Source: Candidatus Aegiribacteria sp. MLS_C (GTDB lineage Bacteria; Fermentibacterota; Fermentibacteria; Fermentibacterales; JCC-6). Taken from it: a stretch of DNA of 57,407 bases. Location: NCBI GenBank assembly GCA_002030045.1, contig LQBI01000006.1, positions 1 through 57,407 on the forward strand, written 5' to 3'. Of the stretch, positions 43,937-52,807 are shown piece by piece; position 1 is the stretch's first letter; each line of letters begins with the position of its first letter. Position numbers and translations under genes: made by a program. Below the pieces are notes generated by a model. The model had not been told where the DNA came from. It worked only from the letters and a program-made list of their open reading frames with translations, and did no database searches.

Positions 43937-44001
43937 GCGCAACTTAGACAGGGGGTTGACGGCTAAGTTTGCGCTCATATATTCGTAATAATTCCTATTA
44001 C
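43937..44001 (+). promoter_or_regulatory. Promoter with two palindromic operators, for the Fur/oxygen-detoxification operon
   Basis: Promoter TTGACG (43956-43961), 16 bases, TATATT (43978-43983). Palindrome 1, AACTTAG (43941-43947) and CTAAGTT (43963-43969), brackets the -35 box; with flanking GCGC on both sides it extends to about 11 bp per arm with one bulged base. Palindrome 2, GTAATA-N5-TATTAC (43985-44001), lies just past the -10 and resembles a PerR/Fur box (7-1-7 pattern, TAATAAT-T-CCTATTA). Binding at either site would block RNA polymerase, so autoregulation by the Fur protein encoded at once downstream is likely. Confidence 0.6.
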
Positions 44002-44015
44002 TATTTAGGAGAACG

Positions 44016-44435
44016 ATGGACGGATCGACAGGCAGAAGGAACACCAGGCAGAGAAAGCTCATACTGAAGGCGGTGGAAGAACTGGGATGCCATCCCACGG
44101 CAGATCAGATATTCGACCGCGTCAGGCGGGAACTGCCCAGGACGAGTCTAAGTACCGTTTACAGGAACCTGGGCATCCTGGCCGACCAGGGAATCCTGGG
44201 TACGGTGACCGGAGCGGGCAAGGAGGTGCATTACGATCACAACAACAGTGATCACTGCCATATACGGTGTTCGGTCTGCGGCAGGATTTGCGATGTTGAT
44301 GTGCATCCCTTAGATAAGGACAGGCTGTCCCCGGAGGAACTCTCGGGCTTCGTGCTGCAGGAGATCAGCGTCAACCTCGTGGGGATATGTCCAGAATGCG
44401 CGGAGGCGGAAAAGGAAAGGAACGGGATCAGATGA
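44016..44435 (+). CDS. Fur-family regulator, probably PerR-like
   Basis: 139 residues. Winged helix: RQRKLILKAVEELGCHPTADQIFDRVRRELPRTSLSTVYRNLGIL. The C-terminal dimer domain has HYDHNNSDHCHIRCSVCGRICDVD and, near the end, CPECAEAE, giving the structural Zn(Cys)4 site and His-rich regulatory metal site. The operon it leads consists of peroxide, superoxide and oxygen reductases plus ferritins, which argues for PerR rather than iron-sensing Fur. Ribosome site TTTAGGAG before the ATG. Confidence 0.82.
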   Translation: MDGSTGRRNTRQRKLILKAVEELGCHPTADQIFDRVRRELPRTSLSTVYRNLGILADQGILGTVTGAGKEVHYDHNNSDHCHIRCSVCGRICDVDVHPLDKDRLSPEELSGFVLQEISVNLVGICPECAEAEKERNGIR

Positions 44436-45004
44436 GCCTGAAGGGCACGAAGACCGAGAAGAACATACTCAGGGCCTTTGCCGGGGAGTCCCAGGCACGG
44501 AACAGGTACACCTACTTCGCATCCCAGGCGAAAAAGGAGGGTTACGTACAGATCTCCAGGATATTCGAGGAGACCGCGGACCAGGAGAAGGAGCACGCCA
44601 AGCGTTTGTTCAAGCTCCTGGAGGGCGGCATGGTGGAGATAACCGACAGCTATTCCGCCGGGATCATCGGGACCACCGCCGAGAACCTCGAGGCGGCGGC
44701 TGCCGGGGAGAACCACGAGCATTCCGAGATGTACCCGGGGTTCGCTAAGATCGCCAGGGAAGAGGGTTTCAACGCGGTGGCGGCAGTTTTCGAGGCCATA
44801 GCCGTGGCCGAGAAGCAGCACGAGAAGAGGTACCTGGGTCTGCTGAGGAACATAAACGAGGGCAAGGTATTCAGGAAGGACGGCGTGGTCATCTGGCGAT
44901 GCCGGAACTGCGGCTATATCCACGAGGGCAGGGAGGCTCCAAACCTCTGTCCGGCATGCGCCCATCCGCAGGCCCATTTCGAACTCCTTGCCGAGAACTG
45001 GTAG
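44432..45004 (+). CDS. rbr: Rubrerythrin
   Basis: 190 residues from the ATG overlapping the fur stop. N-terminal four-helix diiron domain with [44 protein letters not shown] and [13 protein letters not shown] (the E/ExxH ligands), then a rubredoxin-like Fe(Cys)4 domain, [12 protein letters not shown] and LCPACAHPQ. It reduces H2O2 to water with electrons from rubredoxin. Full length with both domains. Confidence 0.93.
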   Translation: MSLKGTKTEKNILRAFAGESQARNRYTYFASQAKKEGYVQISRIFEETADQEKEHAKRLFKLLEGGMVEITDSYSAGIIGTTAENLEAAAAGENHEHSEMYPGFAKIAREEGFNAVAAVFEAIAVAEKQHEKRYLGLLRNINEGKVFRKDGVVIWRCRNCGYIHEGREAPNLCPACAHPQAHFELLAENW

Positions 45005-45012
45005 GAGGAGCG

Positions 45013-45468
45013 ATGAAGCGGTTCAGCTCGACGGAGGAGATCCTGGATTTTGCCATAGGCGAGGAGCAGTCGGCGTCGGACTTCTATACCGCCCTTGCAG
45101 CCCAGGTGAAAAGCCCCTCGGTACGCAGGATGTTCATGGAGTTCAGCGAGGAGGAGCTTCAGCACAGGAACAAGCTGGAGAACATCAAGCTGGGCAGCGT
45201 CGAGTACCTGCCCCGGGACCGTGTCATGGACCTCGGCCTGGAGGAGGTACTGGTGGACGTGGCGCCTACGGACCACATGGACTACCAGGACGCCCTGATA
45301 CTCGCCATGAAGAAGGAAAAGGCCGCATACATGATGTACATGCGGCTGGCCGAGGCGGCATCGGACCCGAACCTCAGGGAACTGCTGAAGGGTCTCGCCA
45401 GCCAGGAGGCGAACCACAGGCTGAGATTCGAGATAGAGTACGACGAGCACGTCCTCACCGAGGACTAG
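45013..45468 (+). CDS. Ferritin-like diiron protein without rubredoxin domain (rubrerythrin-like)
   Basis: 151 residues; ATG nine bases after rbr with GGAGGAG ribosome site. Helices carry [44 protein letters not shown] and [19 protein letters not shown], the ligand pattern of ferritin-like diiron proteins. No C-terminal Fe(Cys)4 domain. Probably a peroxide-reducing or iron-handling protein receiving electrons from a separate rubredoxin. Confidence 0.75.
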   Translation: MKRFSSTEEILDFAIGEEQSASDFYTALAAQVKSPSVRRMFMEFSEEELQHRNKLENIKLGSVEYLPRDRVMDLGLEEVLVDVAPTDHMDYQDALILAMKKEKAAYMMYMRLAEAASDPNLRELLKGLASQEANHRLRFEIEYDEHVLTED

Positions 45469-45482
45469 GAAGGGGCAACGGA

Positions 45483-45860
45483 ATGACCGAACGGATGGAG
45501 ATATACAAGTGCGAGGTCTGCGGGAACATCGTCGAGATGACCCACGGCGGGGAGGGGCAGCTGGTGTGCTGCGGCCAGCCGATGCAGAGGATGGAGGAGC
45601 AGACGGCGGAGATGGCCACCGAGAAGCACGTACCGGTGATCGAGAGGATCGATGGAGGTTACAGGGTCACCGTGGGCAGCACCCTTCACCCCATGATCGA
45701 CAAGCACTACATCGAGTGGATCGAGCTGATCTCGGGTGACAGTATCCACCGGCAGTACCTGAAGCCCGGAATGGACCCGGTGGCGGAGTTCATCACCGGT
45801 GATCTGGGCGACGTATGGGCCAGGGAGTACTGCAACATCCACCATCTCTGGAAGGGGTAG
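45483..45860 (+). CDS. dfx: Desulfoferrodoxin (superoxide reductase, two-iron type)
   Basis: 125 residues. Desulforedoxin domain: [11 protein letters not shown] and VCCGQPM form the Fe(Cys)4 centre I. Centre II, the superoxide-reducing Fe(His)4Cys site, has [20 protein letters not shown] and CNIHHLW. It reduces superoxide to peroxide without making O2, and the rubrerythrins encoded beside it would remove that peroxide. Confidence 0.94.
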   Translation: MTERMEIYKCEVCGNIVEMTHGGEGQLVCCGQPMQRMEEQTAEMATEKHVPVIERIDGGYRVTVGSTLHPMIDKHYIEWIELISGDSIHRQYLKPGMDPVAEFITGDLGDVWAREYCNIHHLWKG

Positions 45861-45863
45861 GAG

Positions 45864-46379
45864 ATGCTCAGTGACAGGATGCGGAAGGCCATCAACGACC
45901 AGATCAACGCCGAACTGTATTCCTCCTACCTGTACGCCGCCATGTCCATGTACCTCGAGTCCGCGGACATGAGCGGAGCTGCGGCCTGGATGAAGGCCCA
46001 GGCCCGGGAGGAGCTCGTCCACGCAGGGAAGTTCATGGACTACGTGAACGAAAGGGGAGGCAGGGTCGTACTGAAAGCCATCGAGGAACCCCCCTCGGAG
46101 TGGGATTCGGTTCTGGACGTCTTCCAGACCGCGCTGGGACACGAGGAGAAGGTCTCCTCCATGATCAACGGCCTCGTTACTCTGGCCAGGGAGGAAAAGG
46201 ACCACATGACCGACAACTTCCTCCAGTGGTTCGTAGCTGAACAGGTGGAGGAGGAGGCTTCCGCCGCGGAAGTGGTCAGGAAGCTGAAGCTCGCGGGCAG
46301 TTCCGGTGGCGGTATGTTCATGATAGACAACGAGCTGGGGCGCAGGGGAACGGATCCTGCGACGGAGAGCGGAGAGTAG
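45864..46379 (+). CDS. ftnA: Non-haem ferritin (FtnA-like)
   Basis: 171 residues. Ferroxidase ligands: NAELYSSYLYAAMSMYLE (Glu), AREELVHAGKFMDY (ExxH), EEKVSSMINGL, and DHMTDNFLQWFVAEQVEEE. Helix E with a Gly/Ser-rich junction AGSSGGGMFMIDNELG then TDP, and a short polar tail. Stores iron and prevents Fenton chemistry; starts three bases after dfx. Confidence 0.9.
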   Translation: MLSDRMRKAINDQINAELYSSYLYAAMSMYLESADMSGAAAWMKAQAREELVHAGKFMDYVNERGGRVVLKAIEEPPSEWDSVLDVFQTALGHEEKVSSMINGLVTLAREEKDHMTDNFLQWFVAEQVEEEASAAEVVRKLKLAGSSGGGMFMIDNELGRRGTDPATESGE

Positions 46380-46386
46380 GTGGGAA

Positions 46387-46884
46387 ATGGCTGACCAGTT
46401 CAACGCGCTGGAAGTCCTGACCATGGCCATCCAGATCGAGCAGAACGGGCAGGAGTTCTACAGGGAGGCTTCGGCGGCGGTTGACGACGCCCAGGTCTCC
46501 ACTCTCCTGGCCGACCTGGCTAAATGGGAACACGGCCACGAATCCCTCTTCGCGGCCATGAAGGACGAACTGTCCGAGGAGGAGGCTTCCGGTACGGCCA
46601 TAGATCCCTACGGGGAATCCGGCATGTACCTGAGTGTCATGGCCGACGACCACGTCTTCAGACAGAAGACCGGCGGCACACCTTCAGAGATGGTCAGGGG
46701 GAAGAGCACCGACGAGATCATCGACCTGGCGATCAGGTTCGAGAAGGACTCGCTGCTGTTCTTCCTCGGGCTTGAGCGTCTCGTGACGCCGAGACTGGGG
46801 AAGGAAAGGGTCTACACGGTAATAGACGAGGAGATCGGCCATATCTCATACCTGGAGAGACAGAGGAACAGGCTGAGGGGCTGA
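46387..46884 (+). CDS. Ferritin-like diiron-domain protein (rubrerythrin family)
   Basis: 165 residues, seven bases after ftnA. Helical bundle with MAIQIEQNGQEFYREASAA, WEHGHESLFAAMKDEL, LAIRFEKDSLLFFLGLE and VIDEEIGHISYLERQ, giving the E/ExxH ligand sets. No rubredoxin domain. Third diiron ferritin-like protein of this operon; it probably shares peroxide reduction with the others, but its specific job is unknown. Confidence 0.75.
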   Translation: MADQFNALEVLTMAIQIEQNGQEFYREASAAVDDAQVSTLLADLAKWEHGHESLFAAMKDELSEEEASGTAIDPYGESGMYLSVMADDHVFRQKTGGTPSEMVRGKSTDEIIDLAIRFEKDSLLFFLGLERLVTPRLGKERVYTVIDEEIGHISYLERQRNRLRG

Positions 46885-46927
46885 AGGTCCGCGAAACCCG
46901 GCACGGGCAGACGCAGAAGGAGTCAGG

Positions 46928-48142
46928 ATGAGTGTATTCCAGGCCGAGAGGCTGACTGACCGGATCTACTGGGTGGGGGCCGTGGACTGGGCGGTCAGGG
47001 ATTTCCACGGCTACAGCACCGGCCACGGCTCGACCTACAACGCCTACCTGGTGATGGCCGACAGGATAACCCTGATAGATACGGTCAAGCGTCCGTTCCT
47101 CAGTCAGATGATGGACAGGATCGCATCGGTATGCGACCCCTCGGACATAGACATCATAGTCAGCAACCACTCGGAGATGGACCATTCCGGGGCGCTTCCC
47201 GAGACCATCGGAAGGATCGGCCCCTCAGCTGTCTACGCCTCCAGAATGGGGGCAAAGGCCCTCGAGGCTCACTTCCACTGGCAAGAGGACACGGTGAGGA
47301 CCGTGGGGACCGGCGATACACTGGACCTGGGAGGAGCCACCCTCGAGTTCAGGGAGACCCGTATGCTCCACTGGCCCGACAGCATGGTATCCTACATGCC
47401 CGAGGAGAAGGTCCTCTTCAGCCAGGACGGGTTCGGAATGCACCTGGCCACCAGCGAGAGGTACGGTGACCAGGTTCCCAGGACCCTGCTGGAGACCGAG
47501 GCCAGGAAATACTACGCAAACATACTGATGCCCTACTCGCAGCTGGTCAGGGGGCTCCTGGCCGACATACGGAGATCGGGACTGGAGATCGAACTGCTTT
47601 GCCCGGACCACGGTCCCGTGTGGCGCAGCGATATCGGATGGATAACCGGCATGTGGGATAGATGGGCGGAGAAGCCTCCCTCCAGGAAGGCCGTGGTGGT
47701 TTACGACACCATGTGGGGCAGTACCGCCTCCATGGCACATGCAGTCTCCGAGGGACTGGGGTCCGGCGGGGCTTCGGTAAGGCTGCTGCCCCTTCGGGCT
47801 ACCCATATAAGCGACGTGGCGGCGGAAGTCCTGGAGGCTTCAGCGCTCCTCGTCGGGAGTCCTACCCTGAACGGCAGGATCTTCCCATCGGTGGCGGAGT
47901 GCCTCAACTACCTGGGCGGGCTCAAGCCAGCCGGCCTCGTGGGGGCCGCCTTCGGTTCCTACGGCTGGAGCGGCGAAGCCGTACGCGAACTGAACGGCAT
48001 TCTCGAAGGAATGAAGGTCAGGCTGCTCGGTGAGGGACTGAGGACGCTCTACGTTCCGGGTCCCGAAATCCTCGATCGGTGCTTTGATCTCGGGGCCGGA
48101 GTGGCGGAAGAACTAGAGGCAATGACACGGGGGAACGAATGA
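46928..48142 (+). CDS. fprA: Flavodiiron protein (O2/NO reductase)
   Basis: 404 residues. Metallo-beta-lactamase-like diiron domain: [10 protein letters not shown] (HxExDH), [26 protein letters not shown]. The C-terminal ~145 residues are a flavodoxin domain with the FMN loop [15 protein letters not shown] and AFGSYGWSG. Reduces O2 to water or NO to N2O. Electrons should come from rubredoxin, and the gene that overlaps its stop encodes a rubredoxin-fused flavin protein. Confidence 0.93.
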   Translation: MSVFQAERLTDRIYWVGAVDWAVRDFHGYSTGHGSTYNAYLVMADRITLIDTVKRPFLSQMMDRIASVCDPSDIDIIVSNHSEMDHSGALPETIGRIGPSAVYASRMGAKALEAHFHWQEDTVRTVGTGDTLDLGGATLEFRETRMLHWPDSMVSYMPEEKVLFSQDGFGMHLATSERYGDQVPRTLLETEARKYYANILMPYSQLVRGLLADIRRSGLEIELLCPDHGPVWRSDIGWITGMWDRWAEKPPSRKAVVVYDTMWGSTASMAHAVSEGLGSGGASVRLLPLRATHISDVAAEVLEASALLVGSPTLNGRIFPSVAECLNYLGGLKPAGLVGAAFGSYGWSGEAVRELNGILEGMKVRLLGEGLRTLYVPGPEILDRCFDLGAGVAEELEAMTRGNE

Positions 48143-48849
48143 TGGACGTCGCACCTCTGCTCGCGGTTACCTACGGCCTCTACGTCGTAGGTTCGAGAAA
48201 GGGAGACAAGCTCAACGGTCAGATAGCCAACACCGTCTTCCAGATAACCTCCGAACCGATCAGGGTTGCGGTCTCGATCAACAAGACGGAACTCACGCAT
48301 GAGATCATCAGCGAAACCGGAAAGTGCTGTATCGGGATACTGGGCCAGGATGCGGACATGCCCTTCATAGGGAATTTCGGCTTCAGGAGCGGCAGGGACA
48401 TCGACAAGTACGCAAGGATCCCGCACATTCTCACTCCGTCGGGTTGTCCGCTGCCCGAGGAACACATACTGGCCTACATCGACCTGAAGGTAACCGGTAC
48501 CGTGGACGTGCACACCCATACGGTCTTCATCGGCGAGGTTACCGACTGCGGAATAACGGGGGAGGGAACTCCCATGTCCTACAGCTACTATCGGGAGGTG
48601 CTGTGCGGAAAGACCCCGCCAACGGCTCCTTCTCACCTGGCGGCCTCCTGTGACGTGGAAAGCACACCCGAGAGAAAGGAAGGGACCCCAATGAAGAAGT
48701 ACGTCTGCAATATCTGCGGATACGTCTACGACCCCGCCGTCGGTGACCCCGACGGCGGGATAGAACCGGGAACAGCTTTCGAGGACATCCCCGACGACTG
48801 GGTATGCCCGGTCTGCGGGGTCAGCAAGGACCAGTTCTCCCCGGAGTAG
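48139..48849 (+). CDS. hrb: Flavin reductase-rubredoxin fusion (high-molecular-weight rubredoxin, Hrb-like)
   Basis: 236 residues; start ATG overlaps the flavodiiron stop. Residues 1-165 are a flavin reductase-like (FMN) domain: [41 protein letters not shown]. After a short linker the C-terminal 52 residues are a rubredoxin: [17 protein letters not shown] and [15 protein letters not shown], Fe(Cys)4 intact. In Moorella Hrb uses NADH and passes electrons to the flavodiiron protein, and the gene overlap here supports the same pairing. Last gene of the operon. Confidence 0.9.
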   Translation: MMDVAPLLAVTYGLYVVGSRKGDKLNGQIANTVFQITSEPIRVAVSINKTELTHEIISETGKCCIGILGQDADMPFIGNFGFRSGRDIDKYARIPHILTPSGCPLPEEHILAYIDLKVTGTVDVHTHTVFIGEVTDCGITGEGTPMSYSYYREVLCGKTPPTAPSHLAASCDVESTPERKEGTPMKKYVCNICGYVYDPAVGDPDGGIEPGTAFEDIPDDWVCPVCGVSKDQFSPE

Positions 48850-48858
48850 AAGGGGACC

Positions 48859-48917
48859 GGGTCCCGCACCGGACGGTAACATCCTACACCCCTCCAGGAT
48901 GGTCCGGTGCGGGTCCC
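48859..48917. repeat. Long two-tier hairpin downstream of hrb
   Basis: Outer arms of 16 bp (GGGTCCCGCACCGGAC / GTCCGGTGCGGGTCCC, one mismatch) enclose an inner 6-bp stem CATCCT/AGGATG. It sits between the operon's last stop and the next gene, so it could end transcription or protect the mRNA 3' end; no T-tract follows, so it is not a textbook terminator. Confidence 0.6.
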
Positions 48918-48945
48918 ACCTGTATACACTCCTTGTTAAAGGCGT

Positions 48946-49452
48946 ATGGCCACTGTCTGGAAACCGACCGGGAACGCATGGTGGATCTGGCTGATCCCCA
49001 TAGCGACCATCATAGCAGTGGGGACCGGCATAGTCCTCCTGGCACTGGAGATGCCGACGGCGGCCGGTCCCGGTGCACTCGGGCTCAGCCGCAGGAGCGA
49101 ACTGCTGCAGACCGGCGCATTCTTCCTGGTGTCCTCGGTCTTCTCGCTGCTGGTGTTCCTGAACCTCAGGAAGCGGGCCCGCAGGGCCGACAGGCTGGAA
49201 ACGGAGGGCATACCGGCGGTTGCCAGGATACTGTCGGTGGAGGAGACCGGAACCACCGTCAACAATCTGCCGGAGTGCAGGTTCAGGCTTGAGGTGACCT
49301 GCGGGGTCCGCCGACCGGTGGAGGTGGAGATGGTATCATGCGTCAGTCTGCTTCATCTGGGGAACATCGTCGCCGGCAGGCGGTTCAGGGCAAGCGTGGA
49401 TCCTTCGGACGAAAGCAGCATGGCGGTGGATTTCGGGCATCCCATCCCTTGA
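48946..49452 (+). CDS. Small membrane protein, unknown
   Basis: 168 residues with two transmembrane helices (about 13-35, IWLIPIATIIAVGTGIVLLAL, and 55-72, AFFLVSSVFSLLVFLNL), then a soluble beta-rich domain of ~90 residues (IPAVARILSVEETGTTVNN, CRFRLEVTC). This resembles the DUF3592-type layout of membrane proteins, a weak resemblance. Possibly separated from the operon by the hairpin. Its last codons already belong to the tandem repeat. Confidence 0.55.
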   Translation: MATVWKPTGNAWWIWLIPIATIIAVGTGIVLLALEMPTAAGPGALGLSRRSELLQTGAFFLVSSVFSLLVFLNLRKRARRADRLETEGIPAVARILSVEETGTTVNNLPECRFRLEVTCGVRRPVEVEMVSCVSLLHLGNIVAGRRFRASVDPSDESSMAVDFGHPIP

Positions 49453-49597
49453 GCGAAGCGGTCAGGACCGGGTCCCGGACCTGATCCCGGGGATCCCATC
49501 CCTTGAGTGAAGCGGTCAGGACCGGGTCCCGGACCTGATCCCGGGGATCCCATCCCTTGAGTGAAGCGGTCAGGACCGGGTTCCGGACCTGATCCCT
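49441..49597. repeat. Three tandem copies of a 54-bp hairpin unit
   Basis: Units 49441-49494, 49495-49548 and 49549-49597 (last one incomplete). The first two differ at one base; the third has one more change (GGTTCC for GGTCCC) and lacks the last bases. Each unit contains the near-perfect palindrome TCAGG-A-CCGGG-T-CCCGG-A-CCTGA. The array spans the end of the membrane-protein gene and the end of xdhC, the junction of two convergent genes, so it may act as a two-way terminator or mRNA end-stabiliser. Confidence 0.85.
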
Positions 49598-50517
49598 ACG
49601 AGTTCAGCCGCGATGCTGACCGCTATTTCGCACGGGGTCCTGCTGCCGATCGGCAGACCGATGGGACAGTGTATGCCCCGGAGGAATTCTTCGCTGACAC
49701 CCTCTTCAATCAACCTCGAATAGATCTCCTCCTTCGTGGACCTTCCGGCCATCAGGCCCAGATATCTCAGTTCCATGCCGAACAGGCTCCGCAGGACTCC
49801 CGCGTCGTGATCGTGTCCCGGCGTCATGACGGCAACCCAGCTGCGTTCTCCGGGAGGAACGTGCTCGTATGCGTTCAGCCATTCGGATACTATCCACCTG
49901 CAGGGCGGAGGGTCGCCCAGGTAGTCCCTGTCCCGGGGATCCAGTATCACCGGCACGAAGGGAAGGCCATCAAGCAGTCTGGCCAGCGCACCGCCCACAT
50001 GGCCGCCGCCGATGATGTAGACTGTGTCCGGTATTCCGAACGGACCCGAATACTCCCATTCGTCACCGTTCAAGGTGAAACTGTGACCGGCGGGGGGATC
50101 CCCCTCGGCGACTGAAATGCCGCTTTCGGTGACGCGCAACCGGCCGGTGGAGCCGGACCGGATGATCCGGACGGCTTTGTCGGCGGCTGCAGCCACCCCG
50201 GCGGTGACCGGCAGCAGGAGGGTGATCTGGGACCCTGAGCATACCATGCCGGACGAGGTCTCCAGTCCGGGGGAATGATGGTGTGTTGCCGCCTCCGGGG
50301 CGGAGCCCCCCAGGATCAGTTTCATGCGTGCCCTGCGAACAAGGTCCTCCTCCATGGGACCTCCGCCGACGGTACCGAAGGAACCTGTCCCGGACACGGC
50401 CATCATAGATCCCGCGGTTCCCGGCCCGCTTCCCTCGGTGACGGCTGCCAGCAGGAGACAGCAGGGAATTCCCCGCTCCCTCCATTCCAGGACCTTCTCA
50501 AGGGGATGGGGCATCAT
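49570..50517 (-). CDS. XdhC/CoxI-family molybdoenzyme maturation factor
   Basis: 315 residues. N-terminal XdhC domain with VTEGSGPGTAGSMMAV and GTVGGGPMEEDLVRRA; the C-terminal Rossmann domain starts VYIIGGGHVGGALARLL and includes VMTPGHDHDAGVL and YLGLMAGRSTKEE, then GLPIGSRTPCEIAVSIAAEL. The family inserts or sulfurates the molybdenum cofactor of xanthine-dehydrogenase-type enzymes. None is in the window, but the upstream gene is a purine deaminase, so purine breakdown may link them. Overlaps that gene's stop (ATGA). Confidence 0.85.
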   Translation of the reverse strand: MMPHPLEKVLEWRERGIPCCLLLAAVTEGSGPGTAGSMMAVSGTGSFGTVGGGPMEEDLVRRARMKLILGGSAPEAATHHHSPGLETSSGMVCSGSQITLLLPVTAGVAAAADKAVRIIRSGSTGRLRVTESGISVAEGDPPAGHSFTLNGDEWEYSGPFGIPDTVYIIGGGHVGGALARLLDGLPFVPVILDPRDRDYLGDPPPCRWIVSEWLNAYEHVPPGERSWVAVMTPGHDHDAGVLRSLFGMELRYLGLMAGRSTKEEIYSRLIEEGVSEEFLRGIHCPIGLPIGSRTPCEIAVSIAAELVGIRSGTRS

Positions 50518-51743
50518 TCCTCGAAGGATGGCGCATCATTCCCGAAGTACTCGTTCTCGATCTTCTCGAAGTATTCCATGCATTGCCTCACGTAGCGTCT
50601 CTTCTCGTCGTACCTGCCGGGGAAGAAGCTCCTCTTGAAGCCGTAGACTATGATGTTCCTCAGCTCGTAGTTGCTGAGGCCGAAGGTTGTGACGGCCTTG
50701 TGCAGCTCGTCGGTCACCGTGGTGTTGGAGACGGTGCGGTTGTCGGTGCAGATGGTTACCGACAGTTTCCTCTGCATCATCTTGCCGAAGGGATGGTTCT
50801 CCAGCCTTCTGAAGGCGGGATTGGTCTGCTGGTTGGAGGTGAGGCACACCTCCACCGTTATGCGCCTGTCGGCGATGTAACCCGCCAGTGAGTCAACGTA
50901 CTTCCGGGGGTCCCTGATGTACTCGGATTTCACCGAACCCGGGTCCAGCAGGGTGAGACCATGGCCTATCCTGTCTGCGTACAGTTCGGTTATTGCCTGG
51001 TAGATGCTCTCGGGGCCGTAGGCCTCCCCGGCGTGGACCGTTTTCTTGAGGAAGTGTCTCTGTGCCCTTCTGAATGCCTCCAGGTGGTTTATCGCCGGCC
51101 AGCCGTCCTCGGAACCGGCCAGATCTATTCCCACCACCGGAAGGCCCTCGTCCCACCTGGCCCTGGCCACCGCCGATTCAAGCTCCAGTGAGGCAAGGGC
51201 GAAGACCATCTCCTGGTTTGTGTAGCTGTGCATTGCGCAGAACCGCCGGTACCAGTCCGAGAATGAGGGGGTGAAGAACCTCATGGCGCAGGCGATAATG
51301 CCGTAGTGGAATGGCGGCTCCTCCCCGCCGGCGACCTCGGGCCTGGAATTGAATTCCCGCTGTGCTCTCCCGAGCCCGTCGTCAACGGCCCTGATGGAGT
51401 CGATGATGTCCATCTCCTCGCTGGCGTGGAGCTGCGGCGCGAACCTCACCTCGATGTACCTGACCCCCTCCAGCTGGTTGTCCACGGCGACCTCGTAGGC
51501 TATCCTCTCCAGCTGCTCCCTGGTCTTCATGACCTCGTTCGTATAGGCGAAACCCCTGAGGTACTCGTTCAGGCTGTCGTAGCTGTCCTTGAAGACCGTC
51601 TCCCGCAGTCCTTCCTCGGTGTAGGACGGCAGTTCGATGCCCGATTCCCTGGCCAGCTCTATGAGCGTGGACGGCCTTACGCAGCCGTCGAGATGAACGT
51701 GAAGGTCGGTCTTCGGCAGTTTCTCAAGGAATGACCGGTCCAT
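50514..51743 (-). CDS. add: Adenosine deaminase family protein
   Basis: 409 residues, longer than the ~335 of E. coli Add. Zinc and catalytic motifs: KTDLHVHLDG (HxH), VGIDLAGSE, HAGEAYGPESI (His and catalytic Glu), RIGHG, EVCLTSNQQT and ICTDNRTVSNT (metal Asp). The TDNR version of the last motif, instead of TDDP, is seen in one branch of the family. Converts adenosine to inosine or a related aminopurine. Leads the two-gene unit with XdhC. Confidence 0.85.
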   Translation of the reverse strand: MDRSFLEKLPKTDLHVHLDGCVRPSTLIELARESGIELPSYTEEGLRETVFKDSYDSLNEYLRGFAYTNEVMKTREQLERIAYEVAVDNQLEGVRYIEVRFAPQLHASEEMDIIDSIRAVDDGLGRAQREFNSRPEVAGGEEPPFHYGIIACAMRFFTPSFSDWYRRFCAMHSYTNQEMVFALASLELESAVARARWDEGLPVVGIDLAGSEDGWPAINHLEAFRRAQRHFLKKTVHAGEAYGPESIYQAITELYADRIGHGLTLLDPGSVKSEYIRDPRKYVDSLAGYIADRRITVEVCLTSNQQTNPAFRRLENHPFGKMMQRKLSVTICTDNRTVSNTTVTDELHKAVTTFGLSNYELRNIIVYGFKRSFFPGRYDEKRRYVRQCMEYFEKIENEYFGNDAPSFEE

Positions 51744-51766
51744 TGCGCCCCTTCCTCCTCCCTGTT

Positions 51767-52807
51767 TCAGAAAAGTTCACCCAGGCCCATCTGAATGCCC
51801 AGGCCCTCCGGTGAAAGGGCGAAGTCCGCCCTTAGAGCACCTCCCTCGGGAAGGGACATCCTGAACCCCATCCCGCCGTCCATATGGAATCGGTCCCAGC
51901 CCATCCCGCCAAGGTTGTCGGCAACCTGGCCCGCATCCCCGAACAGCACGACGGAGAACTCCAGACTGCCGGCCTCCTCGAGACGAATGCAGAAGAGCCT
52001 CTGCCTGAGTTCCAGGTTGGCCAGGAGCGTCCAGTCACCCGTGAACCTTCCATCGCCGTAGCCTCGAAGGCCTGAGGAGCCTCCGAGGGACGGAAGGAAG
52101 GAGAAGGGCGTGGACCCGCTGCCGGTGTGCCGGCCGAGCCTTATCCTGAGACCGGTGACCGTGGAGGGTCCGATCGGGACGAAGACCGCGGAGGAAACTT
52201 CGGTATCGGTGTATACATCTTCCCCGTCGGTCTGGACCCCGGCCTCTCCGGCCATGTAGCACGCCGGGGGTCCGGGTATCGATACCCTTGCCATGAGGAA
52301 GGGGCCCGCCGTCCATGCGGAGCCGTACCTCCGGGATGGAGCCTGTGCCCAGAGGTCCTCTCCGGTCCTGTCGTAGACGGTGCTGTGTCTGCATGAGGCC
52401 CCGAGGGAGAGGAGAAAACACTCCAGTGGTCTGAAACTGTATGAGCCCGTGGCCTCTGCGGTCTCGGCGGAATACTCCCCGTAGGTCTCGTCGGAGCCGG
52501 CGTTCCCCCACCCGTAGAACCTGTTCTTCCTGTCGGCCAGGTAGTTCAGGCCTGCGTGGAACACGCCGTTGCCCGAGGGAATGAGCATTTGCGGCCCGGC
52601 CGACACGCTGCCGTCGGTATAGACGTAGGCCATGGTGCTGAAGGCGAAGGGGCTGAAGGGCGGTACCATGTTGTGGTTGACCACGCCGCCCAGCAGGACT
52701 CCCGAGCTGGTGCTGTAGCTCAGCAGAGGGACAACCTTCCATCCGCCTGCGGGACCTGCCAGTAAAAGCGCGGCGGCTGCTGCAGCCAGGGTGCTTCCGA
52801 TCTTCAT
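51767..52807 (-). CDS. Omp85/BamA-like outer-membrane beta-barrel (surface antigen D15 C-terminal type)
   Basis: 346 residues from ATG 52807 (ribosome site AGGT), giving signal peptide MKIGSTLAAAAAALLLAGPAGG. The rest is barrel strands, with the family signature SSGLRGYGDGRFTGDWTLLANLELRQRLF near residue 235 and a final strand GLGIQMGLGELF ending in aromatic Phe. No POTRA domains, so it is a stand-alone barrel like the patatin-type or TamA C-terminal forms. A reading to 53050 would lose the signal peptide. Confidence 0.75.
   Translation of the reverse strand: MKIGSTLAAAAAALLLAGPAGGWKVVPLLSYSTSSGVLLGGVVNHNMVPPFSPFAFSTMAYVYTDGSVSAGPQMLIPSGNGVFHAGLNYLADRKNRFYGWGNAGSDETYGEYSAETAEATGSYSFRPLECFLLSLGASCRHSTVYDRTGEDLWAQAPSRRYGSAWTAGPFLMARVSIPGPPACYMAGEAGVQTDGEDVYTDTEVSSAVFVPIGPSTVTGLRIRLGRHTGSGSTPFSFLPSLGGSSGLRGYGDGRFTGDWTLLANLELRQRLFCIRLEEAGSLEFSVVLFGDAGQVADNLGGMGWDRFHMDGGMGFRMSLPEGGALRADFALSPEGLGIQMGLGELF

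Noticed and set aside
49441-49597. CRISPR-like array
   Set aside because: Units are directly adjacent with no unique spacers, and only three copies are present.
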